Source: an uncultured Coriobacteriales bacterium
Lineage (GTDB): Bacteria > Actinomycetota > Coriobacteriia > Coriobacteriales > Atopobiaceae
Assembly (NCBI GenBank): GCA_946530775.1
Contig: CAMNAH010000002.1
Coordinates: 1 to 17,974 of the forward strand
Direction of reading: 5' to 3'
Length of the DNA stretch: 17,974 nucleotides
This document shows, piece by piece, positions 15,372 through 17,974 of this stretch. The position numbers were made by a program, and so were the translations under genes. The stretch's first letter is position 1. Every line of letters starts with the position of its first letter. The notes under the pieces were generated by a model. That model saw only the letters and a list, made by a program, of their open reading frames with translations. It was not told the DNA's origin and made no database searches.

Positions 15372-15713
15372 TTAGCGCTTCTCGCGGATGCGGGCGGCCT
15401 TGCCGATACGATCGCGCAGGTAGTAGAGCTTGGCACGATGGATGTCGCCATGGCGGACAACCTCGAGCTTGGCGATCTTGGGGCTGTGCAGGGGGAAGGT
15501 ACGCTCCACGCCCACGCCGAAGCTGATCTTGCGGACGGTGAAGGTCTCGCGGGAGCTGCCGCCGCTCATGCGGATGACGTCGCCCTGGAAGACCTGCTCG
15601 CGGGTGCGATCACCCTCGGTGATCTTGTAGTGCACCTTGACGTTGTCGCCTACCTTGACCTCGGGAATGTCCTCCCTGATCTGCTGGCGCTCGATAGCAC
15701 GAATGTAGTCCAT
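15372..15713 (-). CDS. rplS: 50S ribosomal protein L19
   Basis: 113 residues, close to the usual 115. Large-subunit protein at the interface with the 30S subunit. The family signature is clear: [65 protein letters not shown] and the basic C-terminus [19 protein letters not shown]. The start is the ATG at 15711-15713 ([11 protein letters not shown]), with AAGGA 8 nt upstream; a longer in-frame reading back to 15767 would translate the leader hairpin and lacks family support. It has its own promoter and terminator, so it is probably a strongly expressed single gene with limited readthrough to rnhB. Confidence 0.97.
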   Translation of the reverse strand: MDYIRAIERQQIREDIPEVKVGDNVKVHYKITEGDRTREQVFQGDVIRMSGGSSRETFTVRKISFGVGVERTFPLHSPKIAKLEVVRHGDIHRAKLYYLRDRIGKAARIREKR

Positions 15714-15783
15714 CTTCTTGTTCCTTGTCTCTAGAGGTGCCGTCGCATCATGTGCAGGAAACGGCACATAGGTTTACACACGA
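15714..15783 (-). promoter_or_regulatory. rplS leader with hairpin
   Basis: About 70 nt between the predicted start of transcription and the rplS ATG. It holds a perfect 7-bp inverted repeat GTGCCGT/ACGGCAC (15737-15743 with 15761-15767) around a 17-nt loop, with the ribosome site downstream. L19 leader RNAs are known in low-GC Gram-positives and Flavobacteria; whether this one is related is not decidable by eye. Confidence 0.5.
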
Positions 15784-15789
15784 ATGATT

Positions 15790-15818
15790 ATTATATGCAA
15801 AGCCCCCGTGCGCAACAA
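15790..15818 (-). promoter_or_regulatory. Promoter for rplS
   Basis: On the minus strand a perfect TATAAT (15790-15795) follows a 17-bp spacer and TTGTTG (15813-15818), which keeps the TTG of the consensus -35. It lies in the gap after the DUF6273 gene and predicts transcription from about 15783. Confidence 0.75.
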
Positions 15819-15834
15819 GGAGATTCTTGCAAAA

Positions 15835-16791
15835 TCACAGGCAGAACCCAACAACGATGCCCGCCTCGTCGTTCGCAAGGTTGACGGCGCGCGCGTATCC
15901 CGTCGAGGTGACCTGATAGAAGGCATCGTCGGTCTCGGCGAGGAACTCGAACGCATAGGGCGTGCGATACCACCAGGGGACGGCCTTTCCGCGATAGCTC
16001 ATGATGAGGTAGGACGCCGTATCGCTGTACTGGTGGATGCCCTCGCGCGCGAACGCCTCGTACTGCACACCCTCGGCGTTCAAGATGGCATCCTCGCCAT
16101 CGGAGTAGTAGTCGAACTCGTCCTCGAGCCACGTGATGTCGCCCAGAACCTCGCGGCACGAGAAGAGCCAAAGCGTGTCGCTCGAGGGCGTCACATCGTC
16201 GGATGACGAGGTCTTTCCCATGTTGTTGGCATACTTGGTCACCGGCGCAAGCTCGCCGGCGAGATCATCGGGAAAGAGCTCGATACCTTCAGCGGAGAGC
16301 CAGGCGCGCAGCTCCGAGCCTCCCCATCCTCCCGCGCTCGTCGCCTCGGCATTGATGCGTCGCACGGCGATGGGGCTCGTCATGAAGGTGAGCGCAGCAC
16401 GCGTGCCCGTGTCGGAGCGCGTATCGTGGAGCACGCCCACGAGGCGCACCTCGGCCATGGTGCCGTCGTCGAGCTCGAGCGCATGCGTTGCGAGGGTGAG
16501 CGACCCGTCGTCTGCTATGAGGCCGAATTCCTGGGCGATTGCCCGCGCCGCAGCCTCATCGGGCGCCGCCTCCATGCGCACAGCGATCTCTCCGAGCTCC
16601 TCCCACGTATAGTCGCTGAACGGCTTGGGGACAAGCTCCTCGGATACGGGCACAGGCTCTGCATCGGGAGCCGAGTCGTCACTCGATGCGTGCGGCGTAT
16701 TCAAGACGAACATGATGGCGCCAACGCCCAGCGCAACGAATATAAGTCCCACGATGATCGAGATGATGCTCGATACCCTGCCTCTAGACAT
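15835..16791 (-). CDS. Membrane-anchored extracytoplasmic protein with a DUF6273-like domain
   Basis: 318 residues, function unknown. Residues 1-7 are basic (MSRGRVS) and a hydrophobic segment follows at about 8-30, with no lipobox cysteine, so a signal anchor with the rest outside is likely. Residues 32-58 are an acidic, Pro/Ser-rich linker. From about 110 the pattern TSPIAVRRINAEATSAGGWGGSELRAWLS, LWLFSCREVLG, WWYRTPYAFEFL and the C-terminal GYARAVNLANDEAGIVVGFCL resembles the DUF6273 domain, which is common in gut Actinobacteria and Firmicutes surface proteins. That assignment is pattern memory, not a search. It starts 9 nt after the dgt stop with GAGG 6 nt upstream, so the two are co-transcribed. 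No terminator is obvious before the rplS promoter. Confidence 0.75.
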   Translation of the reverse strand: MSRGRVSSIISIIVGLIFVALGVGAIMFVLNTPHASSDDSAPDAEPVPVSEELVPKPFSDYTWEELGEIAVRMEAAPDEAAARAIAQEFGLIADDGSLTLATHALELDDGTMAEVRLVGVLHDTRSDTGTRAALTFMTSPIAVRRINAEATSAGGWGGSELRAWLSAEGIELFPDDLAGELAPVTKYANNMGKTSSSDDVTPSSDTLWLFSCREVLGDITWLEDEFDYYSDGEDAILNAEGVQYEAFAREGIHQYSDTASYLIMSYRGKAVPWWYRTPYAFEFLAETDDAFYQVTSTGYARAVNLANDEAGIVVGFCL

Positions 16792-16800
16792 GCTGCCTCG

Positions 16801-17847
16801 CTACCGCTTCCATGACCGGGGAATCCTGAGTCTATCGAACATCTTGACGGCGTAGCGGTCGGTCATACCCGCCACGTAGTCGGCAACCTGCACATCGGGG
16901 CGGTCCGTATCGTGGATGCGATACTCCTCCGGCACCTCGTCGAGGTGCGTGATGAAGTAATCGAAGAGCTCCGAGATCATCGCGGCTGCCTTGGGCTCCT
17001 CGTACTTGGCATCGCCGTGCGTGTAGAGATTCTCGAAGAGAAACTCCCTCATACCGAGCATGGCTGCTCGCACGCGATCGCTCATGACGATATCGCTTCC
17101 ATACGCGATGCTGCTCTCGATCACATCGTGCACCATGGTCTCGATGCGCCTCGACGAGGTCTCTCCCAGAACCGACGTGTACTCAGCCGGCAGCAGGCTC
17201 TCGTCGAGAAGCCCCGCGCGCTCGGCATCGTCGATATCGTGCACCACATAGGCGATGCGGTCCGAGAGCGCAACAATGCGGCCCTCGAGGGTCTCCGCCG
17301 GGGTATTCCCCGTATGGCAGCGGATGCCGTCGACCGTCTCGCGCGTGAGATTGAGGCCGCGGCCATCGCGTTCGAGCAGCTCGACGATGCGAGCGCTCTG
17401 CAGATTGTGCTGGAACAGGGGCGCGTCGCTATGCTCCCCCAGCTCGCGTTCGCGCCACGCGGCCATGCTCTTCGACAGGGCCTTCTCGCCGCAATGGCCA
17501 AAAGGCGTATGCCCCAGGTCGTGGCCAAGCGCGATGGCCTCCGTGAGGTCCTCGTTTAGCGAGAGCGAACGCGCGATGGAGCGTGCGATCTGCGCGACCT
17601 CGAAGGTATGCGTGAGGCGCGTGCGGTAATGGTCGCCCTCGGGGGCTAGGAACACCTGCGTCTTGTGCGAGAGACGCCTGAAGCTCTTGCAGTGGAGGAT
17701 ACGGTCGCGATCGCACTGGAATGCCGTGCGGAAGGGATCAGGTTCCTCATGAATGCGCCGCTCAGCCGCATATGCCGAGCACGAGGCGTCGGATGCGAGC
17801 AGTTCGAGCTCCTGAAGCTCGAGATCGCGGCGAGAGACCATCAGCAT
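16801..17847 (-). CDS. dgt: Deoxyguanosinetriphosphate triphosphohydrolase-like HD protein
   Basis: 348 residues. Type-2 dGTPase-family enzyme that hydrolyses dNTPs to deoxynucleosides and triphosphate, controlling pool size and fidelity. The N-terminal signature is DRDRILHCKSFRRLSHKTQVF then GDHYRTRLTHTFEVAQIARSIAR. HD-domain metal ligands are His80, His109 and Asp110 (ALGHDLGHTPFGHCGE) and Asp196 (ALSDRIAYVVHDIDD). The length suits the short dgt-type subfamily. The first ATG (17845-17847) has AGGAG 6 nt upstream and is preferred over a second ATG two codons in. It starts about 15 nt after the terminator of the preceding gene, with no room for a promoter. In Clostridia dgt lies between ppdK and dnaG-rpoD; here the dnaG side is replaced by the DUF6273 gene. 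Confidence 0.94.
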   Translation of the reverse strand: MLMVSRRDLELQELELLASDASCSAYAAERRIHEEPDPFRTAFQCDRDRILHCKSFRRLSHKTQVFLAPEGDHYRTRLTHTFEVAQIARSIARSLSLNEDLTEAIALGHDLGHTPFGHCGEKALSKSMAAWRERELGEHSDAPLFQHNLQSARIVELLERDGRGLNLTRETVDGIRCHTGNTPAETLEGRIVALSDRIAYVVHDIDDAERAGLLDESLLPAEYTSVLGETSSRRIETMVHDVIESSIAYGSDIVMSDRVRAAMLGMREFLFENLYTHGDAKYEEPKAAAMISELFDYFITHLDEVPEEYRIHDTDRPDVQVADYVAGMTDRYAVKMFDRLRIPRSWKR

Positions 17848-17862
17848 GCGGTGCTCCTAACG

Positions 17863-17896
17863 AAAAAGGGGAAGGGAGCTTTCACTCCCCTCCCCT
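17863..17896 (-). terminator. Intrinsic terminator after the probable ppdK
   Basis: A 12-bp near-perfect stem on the minus strand (AGGGGAGGGGAG with CTCCCTTCCCCT, one G-T wobble, loop TGAAAG) is followed by TTTTT (17863-17867). It is 29 nt past the upstream stop codon. Confidence 0.85.
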
Positions 17897-17925
17897 ATGG
17901 TAGCTTCAATCAAGCGAACGGGCGC

Positions 17926-17974
17926 TTAGATCTTGGCAGGACCGCCATTGGCCTCGATCTTGGCCTGGGCAGCC
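17926..17974 (-). CDS. ppdK: C-terminal end of a gene, probably pyruvate phosphate dikinase
   Basis: Only the last ~16 codons are in the window; they read AAQAKIEANGGPAKI before TAA. Pyruvate phosphate dikinases end in a segment like ARLAAAQAxI, and ppdK precedes dgt in many Clostridia, so this is my best guess. The enzyme interconverts pyruvate, ATP and phosphate with PEP, AMP and PPi. The short stretch cannot prove it; the C-terminus of a ribosomal protein such as L15 is an alternative I consider less likely. The open frame is real: it is followed by an intrinsic terminator. Confidence 0.5.
   Translation of the reverse strand, partial: AAQAKIEANGGPAKI

Overview
The window is 18 kb of high-GC chromosomal backbone. 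Every convincing gene is on the minus strand, so transcription runs from high to low coordinates. Protein sequences (NAD(P)H-dependent MEP-pathway enzymes, TrmFO instead of TrmA, a type-2 dGTPase, a probable pyruvate phosphate dikinase end, a DUF6273-type anchored protein), the GC-rich third positions, GTG starts and strong Shine-Dalgarno sites suggest an anaerobic high-GC Gram-positive. A coriobacterium of the Collinsella/Olsenella kind is my best guess. This taxonomic call is inference from protein style and gene order; there is no 16S gene here.

Layout in transcription order: (1) 17926-17974, the last codons of a probable ppdK, closed by an intrinsic terminator. (2) dgt and a membrane-anchored DUF6273-like protein, 9 nt apart. 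(3) rplS with its own consensus promoter and a hairpin-bearing leader, a terminator with a UUCG loop, then rnhB. (4) A 187-bp gap with a palindromic element, then yraN-comM-dprA-trmFO-xerC, mostly overlapping or a few nt apart. (5) A promoter and a ~155-nt structured leader, then rpsB-tsf and a strong terminator. (6) A promoter, then a tightly packed run pyrH-frr-uppS-cdsA-dxr-rseP-ispG-proS, with gaps of 1 to 38 nt. proS runs off the left edge.

Functionally this is a growth cluster. It covers translation (S2, EF-Ts, L19, ribosome recycling factor, ProRS, tRNA m5U54 methylation), UMP phosphorylation, isoprenoid precursor synthesis (Dxr, IspG) feeding undecaprenyl diphosphate (UppS), phospholipid synthesis (CdsA), intramembrane proteolysis (site-2 protease), and DNA processing (RNase HII, YraN, ComM, DprA, Xer recombinase, dGTPase). 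The order is a compact version of the Bacillus block from rplS to proS, but topA, hslUV and codY are absent where Bacillus has them.

I found no mobile element, CRISPR array, tRNA, rRNA or defence system. The unusual parts are small: a roughly 100-residue, winged-helix-like insertion in the site-2 protease, an elaborate rpsB leader fold beginning at the predicted transcription start, a 50-bp palindromic element between rnhB and yraN, and two places where an intrinsic terminator abuts the ribosome-binding site of the next gene. No gap between genes exceeds about 220 bp.
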